Below are positions 37,546 to 45,606 of a stretch of DNA of 64,000 nt, piece after piece. Positions within the stretch are counted from its first letter, which is position 1, and every line of letters starts with the position of its first letter. The stretch is from contig KZ836104.1 of the NCBI GenBank assembly GCA_003265685.1, forward strand, positions 1-64,000, given 5' to 3'. The position numbers and the translations under genes are program-made. The notes under the pieces were generated by a model. That model was not told the origin of the DNA, made no database searches, and saw only the letters and a program-made list of their open reading frames with translations. Source of the DNA: Piscinibacter caeni (lineage in GTDB: Bacteria; Pseudomonadota; Gammaproteobacteria; Burkholderiales; Burkholderiaceae_C).

Positions 37546-38559
37546 TCAGGCTGCCTTGGTCTTGAGTTGCTGCTTGCGCGCGTGGGCGAGGGCGGCTTCG
37601 CGCACCCAGGCGCCGTCGTCCCAGGCCTGGACCCGTGCGGCCAGGCGCTCGCGGTTGCACGGGCCGTGGCCGTTGACCACGTTCCAGAACTCGGTCCAGT
37701 CGATCGCGCCGAAGTCCCAGGACTTGCGTTCCTCGTTCCACTTCAGGTCGGGGTCGGGCAGGCTCACGCCCAGCACCTGGGCCTGCTGCACCGTGGCGTC
37801 GACGAACTTCTGGCGCAGCTCGTCGTTGCTCACGCGCTTGATGCCCCAGCGCATCGACTGCGTGCCGTGCGTCGACTCCGCGTCGGGCGGCCCAAACATC
37901 ATCAGGCTCGGCCACCACCAGCGGTTCACCGCGTCCTGCACCATCGCGCGCTGCTCGGGCGTGCCCTGGCTCATCATCGTATAGAGCGCATCGAAGCCCT
38001 GGCGCTGGTGGAAGGATTCCTCCTTGCACACCCGCACCATCGCGCGCGCGTACGGCCCGTAGGAGCAGCGGCACAGCGGCACCTGGTTCATGATCGCCGC
38101 GCCGTCGACCAGCCAGCCGATCACGCCGACGTCGGCCCAGGTCAGCGTCGGGTAGTTGAAGATCGAGCTGTACTTGGCGCGGCCGCTGTGCAGTGCGTCG
38201 AGCAGCTCGTCGCGCGAGACGCCCAGCGTCTCGGCCGCGGCGTACAGGTACAGGCCGTGGCCGCCCTCGTCCTGGATCTTGGCCAGCAGGATCGCCTTGC
38301 GCTTGAGCGTCGGCGCGCGCGTGACCCAGTTGCCCTCGGGCAGCATGCCGACGATCTCCGAGTGCGCATGCTGGCTGATCTGCCGCACCAGCGTCTTGCG
38401 GTAGTGCTCGGGCATCCAGTCCTTCGCCTCGATGAACTCGCCGGCGTCGATGCGTGCCTCGAAAGCCGCCTCGCGCGCCAGGTCCTCGGGGGACTTGACC
38501 ACCTGCACCTTGGCCTCGCGCGCCTCGCGGGCCATGGTGTCCATTGCCTGTGTGTACAT
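37546..38559 (-). CDS. paaA: phenylacetyl-CoA 1,2-epoxidase catalytic subunit PaaA
   Basis: 337 residues. The di-iron site of this bacterial multicomponent oxygenase is visible in [17 protein letters not shown] and [16 protein letters not shown] (Glu-x-x-His pairs). It inserts one oxygen atom into the ring of phenylacetyl-CoA to give the 1,2-epoxide. The C-terminal [20 protein letters not shown] is also highly conserved. It comes 9 bp after paaK. Confidence 0.97.
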   Translation of the reverse strand: MYTQAMDTMAREAREAKVQVVKSPEDLAREAAFEARIDAGEFIEAKDWMPEHYRKTLVRQISQHAHSEIVGMLPEGNWVTRAPTLKRKAILLAKIQDEGGHGLYLYAAAETLGVSRDELLDALHSGRAKYSSIFNYPTLTWADVGVIGWLVDGAAIMNQVPLCRCSYGPYARAMVRVCKEESFHQRQGFDALYTMMSQGTPEQRAMVQDAVNRWWWPSLMMFGPPDAESTHGTQSMRWGIKRVSNDELRQKFVDATVQQAQVLGVSLPDPDLKWNEERKSWDFGAIDWTEFWNVVNGHGPCNRERLAARVQAWDDGAWVREAALAHARKQQLKTKAA

Positions 38560-38568
38560 CCTCTGCTC

Positions 38569-39888
38569 CTAGCCCTTGGGCCGCTTGTCCACCACCCGCC
38601 GCGCCTTGCCCACCAGCGTGCGCTCGATCGAATCCGGCAGGCCCACGTCCACCTCGGCGCTCACGCCCACCAGCGTCTTGATGCGGTGCTGCAGCCACTC
38701 GCCGATCTCGCGCCGCGAGGCGGTGTCGGCGGCCGCGGCGTCGGGCCGCACCTCGCAGTGCACCGAGAGCTGGTCGAGCAGGCCGTTGCGCGTGACGACC
38801 AGCTGGTACTGGCCCGACAGCTTGGCGTGCTGCAGGATCAGCTCCTCGATCTGGGTCGGGAACACGTTGACGCCGCGGATGATCAGCATGTCGTCGCTGC
38901 GCCCGACGATCTTGCCCATGCGCCGCATGCTGCGCGCGGTGGGCGGCAGCAGGCGCGTCAGGTCGCGCGTGCGGTAGCGCACCACCGGCAGCGCCTCCTT
39001 CGTGAGCGTCGTGAAGACCAGCTCGCCTTCCTCGCCGTCGGGCAGCACGGCGCCGGTCTCCGGATCGATGATCTCGGGGTAGAAATGGTCCTCCCAGATC
39101 ACCGGGCCGTCCTTGGCCTCGATGCACTCGTTGGCCACGCCCGGGCCCATCACCTCGGACAGGCCGTAGATGTCGACCGCGTCGATGCCGGCGCTCTCCT
39201 CGATGTCGCGCCGCATCGCCTCGGTCCAGGGCTCGGCGCCGAAGATGCCGACCTTGACCGACATCTCGCGCGGGTCCAGCCCGAGGCGGCGGAACTCCTC
39301 GATGATCACCTGCATGTAGCTCGGCGTGACCATGATGATGTCGGGCCGGAAGTCCTGGATCAGCTGCACCTGCTTCTCGGTCTGCCCGCCGGACATCGGG
39401 ATCACCGTGCAGCCGAGCTTCTCGGCACCGTAGTGCGCGCCGAGCCCGCCGGTGAACAGGCCGTAGCCGTAGGCCACGTGCACGATGTCGCCGGCGCGGC
39501 CGCCGGCGGCGCGGATCGAGCGGGCGACGAGAGATGCCCAGCGGTCGATGTCGCCCTGCGTGTAGCCCACCACGGTCGGCTTGCCGGTCGTGCCCGAAGA
39601 GGCATGCACCCGCACCACCTGCTCGCGCGGCACCGCGAACATGCCGAAGGGGTAGTTGTCGCGCAGGTCCTTCTTGGTCGTGAAGGGGAACTTCGCCAGG
39701 TCGGCCAGCGTGACCAGGTCCCGCGGGTGCACGCCCTGCGCCTCGAACGCGCGGCGGTAGTGCGGCACGTGCTCGTAGGCGTGCTGCAGGCTCCAGCGCA
39801 GGCGCTCGAGCTGCAGGGCCTGCAGCTTGTCGCGGCTGGCGGTCTCGATCGGCTCCAGGTCGCCGGGGGTGGGGCGCTTGACGGGCAT
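38569..39888 (-). CDS. paaK: phenylacetate-CoA ligase PaaK
   Basis: 439 residues, adenylate-forming family. The P-loop is VHASSGTTGKPTVVGYTQGD, and other motifs are YGYGLFTGGLGAHYGAEKLG, DIYGLSEVMGPG and the hinge GRSDDMLIIRGVNVFPTQIE. The C-terminal VGKARRVVDKRP holds the catalytic Lys. It activates phenylacetate with ATP and CoA, the entry step of the pathway. The ATG is 18 bp behind paaI. Confidence 0.97.
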   Translation of the reverse strand: MPVKRPTPGDLEPIETASRDKLQALQLERLRWSLQHAYEHVPHYRRAFEAQGVHPRDLVTLADLAKFPFTTKKDLRDNYPFGMFAVPREQVVRVHASSGTTGKPTVVGYTQGDIDRWASLVARSIRAAGGRAGDIVHVAYGYGLFTGGLGAHYGAEKLGCTVIPMSGGQTEKQVQLIQDFRPDIIMVTPSYMQVIIEEFRRLGLDPREMSVKVGIFGAEPWTEAMRRDIEESAGIDAVDIYGLSEVMGPGVANECIEAKDGPVIWEDHFYPEIIDPETGAVLPDGEEGELVFTTLTKEALPVVRYRTRDLTRLLPPTARSMRRMGKIVGRSDDMLIIRGVNVFPTQIEELILQHAKLSGQYQLVVTRNGLLDQLSVHCEVRPDAAAADTASRREIGEWLQHRIKTLVGVSAEVDVGLPDSIERTLVGKARRVVDKRPKG

Positions 39889-39905
39889 ATGGGCAGTTCT
39901 CCGGA

Positions 39906-40352
39906 TCAGGACAGCGCCACGGGCTTGCCCTTGAGGCGGTACGAGCGGCCGCGGAACAGCGCGATGCGCTCGCCGCGCTGGTTGCTGACGTGGATGTCGT
40001 AGACACCCAGCCGCGCCCCCTGCGAGACTGCCTCGCCGCGCGCGACCAGCCGGTCGCCGGCGCGGGCCGGCCCGAGCAGCTCGATCTCGAAGCCGGAGGC
40101 CACGGTCATCTCGTTCCACGAGTTGCAGGCGTAGGCGAAGGCCATGTCGGCGAGCGTCGCGATCAGGCCGCCCTGGCAGCTGCCGAAGCCGTTGAGCATC
40201 TCCTCGCGCACCGTCATCGCCACGCTGGCGGTGCCGGGGCCGACGGCCACCACCTCCATGCCCAGCGCGTGGGCGGCGCGGTCGGTGGCGTACATGGTGT
40301 CGCGCACGCGCTCGGCGAGCGCCTGGGCGGCGGCATCGTCGCGGGCGTTCAT
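39906..40352 (-). CDS. paaI: hydroxyphenylacetyl-CoA thioesterase PaaI
   Basis: 148 residues, hotdog fold. The family motif NGFGSCQGGLIATLADMAFA carries the catalytic Asp. The usual HGICHGG is altered to FGSCQGG, a modest deviation. It hydrolyses stalled CoA thioesters to free CoA and relieve pathway jams. Its start overlaps the paaG stop (TGATG). Confidence 0.93.
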   Translation of the reverse strand: MNARDDAAAQALAERVRDTMYATDRAAHALGMEVVAVGPGTASVAMTVREEMLNGFGSCQGGLIATLADMAFAYACNSWNEMTVASGFEIELLGPARAGDRLVARGEAVSQGARLGVYDIHVSNQRGERIALFRGRSYRLKGKPVALS

Positions 40353-41173
40353 CAGCGATCCTTGAACTGCGGCGCGCGCTTGGCGAAGAACGCCGTCACG
40401 CCTTCCTGGTAGTCGTGCGCGAAGCCGAGCTTGCGCTGCACGTCGGCCTCGCGGCTCAGCGCCTCGGCCAGCGAAAGGTGGTCCGCGGCGGCGAAGGCGC
40501 GGCGCGTCTCGGCCAGCGCGTGGCTCGGCATCGCCGCTAGTCGCGCGGCGACAGCATGCGCCTCGGCGGCCAGCGCCGCATCGTCGACCACGCGCCAGAT
40601 CAGGCCGATGCGCTGCGCCTCCTCGGCCGGCAGCTTGTCGCCCAGCAGGGCCAGCGCGAGCGCGTTGGCACGCCCGACCAGGCGCGGCAGCAGCCAGGTG
40701 CCGCCGCAATCCGGCACCAGGCCGATCTTCGCGAAGGCCTGGATGAACGAGGCCGAGCGCGCCGCGAGCACCAGGTCGCAGTTCAGTGCCAGGTTCGCGC
40801 CGGCACCGGCCGCGACGCCGTTGACCGCCGCGACCAGCGGTACCGGGAAGTCGGCCAGCAGCAGCGCGAGCGGCTTGTAGCGCGATTCGATCAGCGCGCC
40901 GATGTCGCGCGGCTGCGGCCCGGGGGCGACGGCCGGGTCGGACAGGTCCTGCCCGGCGCAGAAGCCGCGCCCGGCGCCGGTCAGCACCACGCAGCGCACC
41001 GAGGCGTCGGCCGCGGCGTCCTTGAGGGCCGCCATCAAGGCGTCGTGCAACGCGCCGTCGAAGCTGTTCAGCGCCTGCGGGCGGTTCAGCGTCAGCGTCA
41101 GCACGGCGCCATCGCGGCGGGTCAGCAGCACGGGGTCGTCGGTTGGCATCGGTGGGGCTTGATGGTTATTCAT
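40352..41173 (-). CDS. paaG: epoxide-to-oxepin isomerase PaaG (enoyl-CoA hydratase family)
   Basis: 273 residues, crotonase superfamily. It has RPQALNSFDGALHDALMAAL, the oxyanion loop GAGRGFCAGQDLSD, then AAVNGVAAGAGANLALNCDL and FAKIGLVPDCGGTWLLPRLV with the PaaG-type Asp. It turns the ring 1,2-epoxide into the oxepin. The first ATG (41173) lies within the operator palindrome. An internal ATG at 41149 would give a protein of the usual 265 residues, and neither has a strong ribosome site. It is the first gene of the paa operon. Confidence 0.94.
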   Translation of the reverse strand: MNNHQAPPMPTDDPVLLTRRDGAVLTLTLNRPQALNSFDGALHDALMAALKDAAADASVRCVVLTGAGRGFCAGQDLSDPAVAPGPQPRDIGALIESRYKPLALLLADFPVPLVAAVNGVAAGAGANLALNCDLVLAARSASFIQAFAKIGLVPDCGGTWLLPRLVGRANALALALLGDKLPAEEAQRIGLIWRVVDDAALAAEAHAVAARLAAMPSHALAETRRAFAAADHLSLAEALSREADVQRKLGFAHDYQEGVTAFFAKRAPQFKDR

Positions 41174-41190
41174 TGACCGATCGGTCAATG
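41171..41190. promoter_or_regulatory. perfect 20-bp palindrome, probable PaaR (TetR) operator
   Basis: CATTGACCGATCGGTCAATG reads identically on both strands. It covers the paaG start codon and lies just after the predicted transcription start. The ACCGNNCGGT core matches operators of PaaR-type TetR repressors of phenylacetate genes, which respond to phenylacetyl-CoA. The regulator encoded at the end of the operon is the obvious ligand-binding partner. Confidence 0.85.
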
Positions 41191-41196
41191 AAAGTT

Positions 41197-41225
41197 AATG
41201 TAGGTCAACCCGCCTTCCGCGGCAA
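41197..41225 (-). promoter_or_regulatory. sigma-70-like promoter of the paa operon
   Basis: On the minus strand: -35 TTGCCG (41225-41220), 17-bp spacer, -10 TACATT (41202-41197). A start near 41190 puts the palindromic operator at about +1 to +20, a blocking position. The leader before paaG would then be very short, which may explain the weak ribosome site. Confidence 0.55.
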
Positions 41226-41273
41226 GCCGGCCGGGATGCGGGAAAGCCCCAACCACCACCCTGCGAGACCCCC

Positions 41274-41876
41274 ATGCCCTGTTACCGACTCGACGGCTGG
41301 ACACCCGTGGTCGACCCGAGCGCACACATCCATCCCAGCGCCGTGCTGATCGGTGACGTGATCGTCGGCCCCGGCTGCTACATCGGCCCGTGCGCGAGCC
41401 TGCGCGGCGACTTCGGCCGCATCGTGCTGCACGAAGGGGCCAACCTGCAGGACACCTGCGTGATGCACGGCTTCCCCGGCGCCGACACGCTGATCGAGGC
41501 CGACGGCCATGTCGGCCACGGCGCGGTGCTGCACGGCTGCGTGGTGCGGCGCGGCGCGCTGGTGGGCATGAACGCGGTGGTGATGGACGAGGCCGAGGTG
41601 GGCGAGGGCGCCTTCGTCGCGGCCAGCGCCTTCGTGCGGGCCGGCTTCAAGATCCCGCCGCGCACGCTGGCCGCCGGCGTGCCAGCCAAGATACTGCGCG
41701 AACTCACCGAGCAGGAACTGACCTGGAAGGCCGAGGGCACCGGGCTCTACCAGGCGCTGACGCGCCGCTGCCTGGCGTCGATGGAGGAGGTGGCGCCGCT
41801 GACGGCAGCGCCGCCGGACCGGCCCCGCATGACGGTCAGCGACCTGAAGCCGCTGGTGGCGACGAAGCGCGGCTGA
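41274..41876 (+). CDS. paaY: phenylacetate thioesterase PaaY
   Basis: 200 residues with left-handed beta-helix hexapeptide repeats: PVVDPSAHIHPSAVLIGDVI, then GPGCYIGPCASLRGDFGRIV and DTCVMHGFPGADTLIEADGH. Metal-binding His residues are in MHGFPG and HVGHGAVLHGC, as in gamma-carbonic-anhydrase-like proteins. PaaY hydrolyses dead-end CoA thioesters formed when PaaZ is slow, notably 2-hydroxycyclohepta-1,4,6-triene-1-formyl-CoA. It is read away from the paa operon across a 100-bp spacer that holds the palindrome. Confidence 0.94.
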   Translation: MPCYRLDGWTPVVDPSAHIHPSAVLIGDVIVGPGCYIGPCASLRGDFGRIVLHEGANLQDTCVMHGFPGADTLIEADGHVGHGAVLHGCVVRRGALVGMNAVVMDEAEVGEGAFVAASAFVRAGFKIPPRTLAAGVPAKILRELTEQELTWKAEGTGLYQALTRRCLASMEEVAPLTAAPPDRPRMTVSDLKPLVATKRG

Positions 41877-41895
41877 ACGCCGCGGCATCGGCCCG

Positions 41896-42672
41896 TCAGC
41901 GCACCAGGCCGGGATAGAGCCGCACGGCCACGGCCAGCAGCAGCGCGAAGCCCAGTGCGAGCAGGCCGAGGTCGCCGGCCCAGCCGGCGACCGGCGCTTC
42001 GCCCGGCACCATCAGCTGGCGCAGCAGGTCGACCAGCGCGGTCAGCGGGTTGACCTGCGCGAGCGCGCGCAGCCACGGCGGCATCAGCTCGAGCGGGTAG
42101 ATCGCGCTGCTGGCGAAGAACAGCGGCATCGTCAGCACCTGACCGACGCCCATGAAGCGCTCGCGCGTCTTCACGATGCAGGCGATGATCAGCGAGAAGG
42201 TCGAGAACAGCGCCGAGCCGAGCACCACGACGCCGAGCACCGCGAGGATCGCCCCCGGGTCGTGCCGCACCGGCACCTTCATCGCCAGCGCCAGGCCGTA
42301 GATCACCGCCGCCTGCACTACGCCGCGAAAGCCCGCTGACAGCGCCTTGCCCAGCACCAGCGCGCTGCGGTAGGCCGGGCTGACGAGCTGCTTGTGCACC
42401 ACGCCGAGGTCGCGTTCCCAGATCACGGCGATGCCGTAAAAGATCGCGCTGAAGAGCACGCTCTGCGCCAGGATGCCCGGCGTGATGAAGGCGAGATAGC
42501 TCACCGTCCCGCTGTGGATGCCGCGCACCTGTTCGAGCACCTGGCCGAACACGGTGAGCCAGAGCACCGGCTGCACGGCGCGCGAGGCGAGCTCGGTCGG
42601 GTCGCGCAGCAGCTTCCGCAGCTCCACGTCGGCCACCGCGGCGGTCTGCAGCAGGAATCGGCTCGTGCTCAT
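41896..42672 (-). CDS. ABC-2 type exporter permease
   Basis: 258 residues with six membrane helices. It has ELRKLLRDPTELASRAVQPV, then FTPGIL-like YLAFITPGILAQSVLFSAIF and QVLTMPLFFASSAIYPLELM, typical of the ABC-2/NodJ/DrrB class. Together with the ATPase encoded 17 bp upstream it should export a hydrophobic or glycolipid substrate. The substrate is unknown. The gene ends 19 bp from paaY (convergent). Confidence 0.92.
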   Translation of the reverse strand: MSTSRFLLQTAAVADVELRKLLRDPTELASRAVQPVLWLTVFGQVLEQVRGIHSGTVSYLAFITPGILAQSVLFSAIFYGIAVIWERDLGVVHKQLVSPAYRSALVLGKALSAGFRGVVQAAVIYGLALAMKVPVRHDPGAILAVLGVVVLGSALFSTFSLIIACIVKTRERFMGVGQVLTMPLFFASSAIYPLELMPPWLRALAQVNPLTALVDLLRQLMVPGEAPVAGWAGDLGLLALGFALLLAVAVRLYPGLVR

Positions 42673-42689
42673 GGGGCGGCCCGCGCGGT

Positions 42690-43526
42690 TCAGCCGAGCC
42701 GCTGCGCGGTGCGGCGCGTGGCCCGCGCCTCGGCGAAGCCGCCGCCGGGCACGATGGTGCCGCCGCAGTAATGCGCGAACACGTCGTCCAGCGTGGCCTC
42801 GGGGCCGACCGAGGCGCGCAGCGCGGCGGGTCGGCCGTCCACCACCACGCGGCCGGCGCGCATCAGCGCCAGCTCGTCGCACAGGGCCTCGGCCTCCTCC
42901 ATGTCGTGGGTGGTCAGCAGCACCGTCATGTCGAGCTCCTCGCGCAGTCGGTGCAGCAGCGCCCACACCGCGTGGCGCGCGAGCGGGTCCAGGCCGATGG
43001 TCGGCTCGTCGAGGAACAGCACCGCCGGCCGGTGCAGCACGGCCTGGGCGATCTCCAGGCGCCGGATCATGCCGCCCGAATAGGTCTTCACGAGCCGGTC
43101 GGCGGCGTCCTCCAGGCCCATCGTGCGCAGCGCCTCGTCGATGCGCGCGCGGCGCTCGCTCGCACCGATGCCGTAAAGCCGGGCCGAGAACAGCAGGTTC
43201 TCGCGCCCGGTCAGCATGCCGTCGGCCGAAAGCATCTGCGGCACGTAGCCGATGCGCCGCCGCACCTCGGCCGGCGCGCCGAGGATGCTGGCGCCGGCCA
43301 CGGCCGCGTCGCCCTCGTCGGGCGGCAGCAGCGTGGTCAGCATCTTGATGAGCGTGGTCTTGCCGGCCCCGTTGGAGCCCAGCAGCCCGAAGATGCAGCC
43401 GCGCGCCACGCCGAGCGTCAGGTGGTCGACGGCGGTCAGCGGGCCGAAGCGCCGCGTCAGGCCGCGCGTCTGGATGGCGGCCTCGGTGGTGGGCTCGATG
43501 GTGGGCGGGAGCGAGGGCGGTGGCAT
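42690..43526 (-). CDS. ABC-2 type exporter ATP-binding protein
   Basis: 278 residues. Walker A is GLLGSNGAGKTTLIKML, the Q-loop is IGYVPQMLSADG, the signature is TYSGGMIRRLEIAQAVLHRP and Walker B is VLFLDEPTIGLDP. The H-loop is LLTTHDMEEAEALCD. It is of the DrrA/NodI type with a C-terminal extension after about residue 230. It pairs with the permease gene immediately downstream. Confidence 0.94.
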   Translation of the reverse strand: MPPPSLPPTIEPTTEAAIQTRGLTRRFGPLTAVDHLTLGVARGCIFGLLGSNGAGKTTLIKMLTTLLPPDEGDAAVAGASILGAPAEVRRRIGYVPQMLSADGMLTGRENLLFSARLYGIGASERRARIDEALRTMGLEDAADRLVKTYSGGMIRRLEIAQAVLHRPAVLFLDEPTIGLDPLARHAVWALLHRLREELDMTVLLTTHDMEEAEALCDELALMRAGRVVVDGRPAALRASVGPEATLDDVFAHYCGGTIVPGGGFAEARATRRTAQRLG

Positions 43527-43675
43527 GCTCGATCGGTGGCCAGCGCCCGCATCATGCCCGGCCGCGCGGGCGGGCCGGCCTGTCGGCGGCGCAGATCCTG
43601 CGCGTGGTGCTGTTCTGCAGCGTCTGCTTCTGGCTCGGCGTCGCGGCGCTGGGCGCCGTCAGCCCCGCCACGTGA
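43520..43675 (+). CDS. possible small single-helix membrane protein
   Basis: A 51-residue frame starting GTG, with GAGGG just upstream. The C-terminal half reads LRVVLFCSVCFWLGVAALGA, a credible membrane helix; the N-terminal half is basic. It overlaps the divergent ATPase start by 7 bases and the convergent desaturase stop by 17 bases, filling an otherwise empty gap of 130 bp. No homologue is recognised, and high GC makes chance frames common. Treat as hypothetical. Confidence 0.3.
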   Translation: MACSIGGQRPHHARPRGRAGLSAAQILRVVLFCSVCFWLGVAALGAVSPAT

Positions 43676-44789
43676 ACGGAAACGCCAGCTGCCTGAAGAA
43701 CCCGTCCGGCACGTAGTCGCCCTGCACGCCGTAGCGCTCGGGCCACTCGCGGTCGGACTGCACCGCGGTGCCGAACAGGTGGTCGAGGAAGGCGAAATGC
43801 GCCGCGTAGTTGCGGTCGATCGCGTCGTCGTCCTGCGAGTGGTGCCAGTGGTGGAAGTTGGGCGTGACGATCAGGTAACGCAGCGGGCCCAGCCGCACGC
43901 TCACGTTGGCGTGGTTGAACACCGCCTGGAATCCGACGATCACGATGTAGGCGTCGATCACGTCCTTGCTGAAGCCGAGCACATAGATCGGCGCCAGCAC
44001 CAGCGTGCGCGTGATCAGCAGCTCGACGATGTGCTGGCGCGAGCCGGCCAGCCAGTCCATGCTCTTCACGCTGTGGTGCACCGCGTGCAGCCGCCACAGC
44101 AGCGGGATCTCGTGGTACGCCCGGTGCGTCCAGTACTGCACCAGGTCGGCCACCAGCACGATCAGGAACAGCGCCACGAAGAAGTTCAGGCTCTGCACCC
44201 AGCCGCGCATGCCGTCGTGCGCGGCCCAGCCGAACAGCCGGTGCACCGCCAGGTTGGTGGCCAGCAGCACGAAGCCCACCACCATGTGGTTGACGATGAA
44301 GTGGTGGAAGTCGGTCTGCCATTCGGCGCGGAACACCGGCTGCTCGCGGCGCAGCGCGAACAGCTTCTCGATGAAGATGAACAGCAGCGAGGAGCCCAGC
44401 AGGTCGAGGATGAACCAGTCCAGCCCGATGTAGGGCGTGTGGTCGGCGAAGTCGTTCACCGGCACCTTGTGGCCGCCCAGCAGCGCAGAGACCGCGACCA
44501 GCGCGAACGCGGCGAGCGCCAGCCAGCGTGTACGCCACAGCACGATGTTCAGCAGCGCCAGGCCGCCGGCCACGACCATCGACCAGTACAGCAGCGTGCG
44601 CAGGGCCTCGACGCTGTAGCTCTTGCGCAGCTGCGGCGTGGTGAGGTACTCGGGAAAGTGGAAGGCCAGCACGCCGAGGAAACACAGGATCGCCAGCACC
44701 AGCGCGATCACGCCGGTGATCATCCCGCTGCCCGGGCGCAAGGCCCCGTGCGAGCTGCTCAGGCGGTTCAGCTTGTCGAGTTCTTCCAT
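43659..44789 (-). CDS. sterol desaturase/fatty acid hydroxylase family membrane protein
   Basis: 376 residues with five or six membrane helices and the histidine clusters of the non-haem di-iron superfamily: HRAYHEIPLLWRLHAVHHS and NFHHWHHSQDDDAIDRNYA. Members hydroxylate or desaturate lipid chains, carotenoids or sterol-like substrates in the inner membrane. The N-terminal 120 residues, with extra helices, are longer than in the minimal family. It is the only gene of its unit and the substrate is unknown. It starts 43 bp from the cobA stop. Confidence 0.9.
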   Translation of the reverse strand: MEELDKLNRLSSSHGALRPGSGMITGVIALVLAILCFLGVLAFHFPEYLTTPQLRKSYSVEALRTLLYWSMVVAGGLALLNIVLWRTRWLALAAFALVAVSALLGGHKVPVNDFADHTPYIGLDWFILDLLGSSLLFIFIEKLFALRREQPVFRAEWQTDFHHFIVNHMVVGFVLLATNLAVHRLFGWAAHDGMRGWVQSLNFFVALFLIVLVADLVQYWTHRAYHEIPLLWRLHAVHHSVKSMDWLAGSRQHIVELLITRTLVLAPIYVLGFSKDVIDAYIVIVGFQAVFNHANVSVRLGPLRYLIVTPNFHHWHHSQDDDAIDRNYAAHFAFLDHLFGTAVQSDREWPERYGVQGDYVPDGFFRQLAFPFTWRG

Positions 44790-44832
44790 GCGCAGCGTCC
44801 TCCGCCGCGCATGGTAGGGGCCTCTCATCCGT

Positions 44833-45606
44833 TCAGGCGGCCTGCACGTGTTGCATTGGTTGTGGCTGCGTTGCGCCGGCGTGAACCAGGCCACGCAGCA
44901 CGTCGCCGACGATCACCACCGCCGGGCTGCCGAGCCCGGCGGCGGCCACGTCGGCCGCCAGGCTGCCGAGCGTCGTGACGAGCTGGCGCTGCTGCGGCAG
45001 CGTCGCGTGCTGCACCACGGCCGCGGGTGTGGCGGCGGGCAGTGCCGCCAGCAGGCCGCGCTGCAGCTCGGGCAGCGTCGCCACGCCCATGTAGACCACC
45101 AGCGTCAGCCCCTGCGCCGCCGCGGCGGCGAGCGTGGGCCAGTGCAGGGTCGCGTCGGCACCGCGTGCGTGGCCGGTGACCAGCAGCACGCCGTGGGCGT
45201 GGTCGCGGTGGGTCAGCGGGGCGCCCAGCGAGGTGGCCGCGGCGAGCCCGGCGGTGATGCCGTTGACCACCTCCACCGCGATGCCCTGCGCGCGCAGGTG
45301 CTCGGCCTCCTCGCCGCCGCGGCCGAACACGAACGGGTCGCCGCCCTTCAGGCGCACCACACGTTCGCCCTTGAGCGCCTCGGCGGCCATCAGCTTCTCG
45401 ATGAAGGCCTGCGGTGTGCTGGCACAGCCGCCGCGCTTGCCGACATGGATCACCCGCGCGCTGCGCCGGGCGTAGCGCAGCACGCCGGGGCCGACCAGGT
45501 CGTCCACCAGCAGCACGGTCGCGGCGCGGATGGCTCGAACGGCCTTGATCGTCAGCAGTTCGGGGTCGCCGGGTCCGGCGCCGACGAGGGTCACGCCACC
45601 GCTCAT
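44833..45606 (-). CDS. cobA: uroporphyrinogen-III C-methyltransferase CobA (SUMT)
   Basis: 257 residues. Motifs are TLVGAGPGDPELLTIKAVRA, then RLKGGDPFVFGRGGEEAEHL and VVNGITAGLAAATSLGAPLT, followed by VLLVTGHARG. It methylates uroporphyrinogen III twice with S-adenosylmethionine to give precorrin-2, the route to siroheme. Siroheme is the NirB cofactor, which explains its place at the end of the nirBD-nasA operon. The start overlaps the ybiB stop (ATGA). The CysG oxidase/ferrochelatase part is absent here. Confidence 0.96.
   Translation of the reverse strand: MSGGVTLVGAGPGDPELLTIKAVRAIRAATVLLVDDLVGPGVLRYARRSARVIHVGKRGGCASTPQAFIEKLMAAEALKGERVVRLKGGDPFVFGRGGEEAEHLRAQGIAVEVVNGITAGLAAATSLGAPLTHRDHAHGVLLVTGHARGADATLHWPTLAAAAAQGLTLVVYMGVATLPELQRGLLAALPAATPAAVVQHATLPQQRQLVTTLGSLAADVAAAGLGSPAVVIVGDVLRGLVHAGATQPQPMQHVQAA

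Noticed and set aside
42771-44978. 735-codon plus-strand frame through the ABC ATPase and desaturase region
   Set aside because: Antisense to two genes with clear catalytic motifs; low-complexity His/Gln/Val-rich product.
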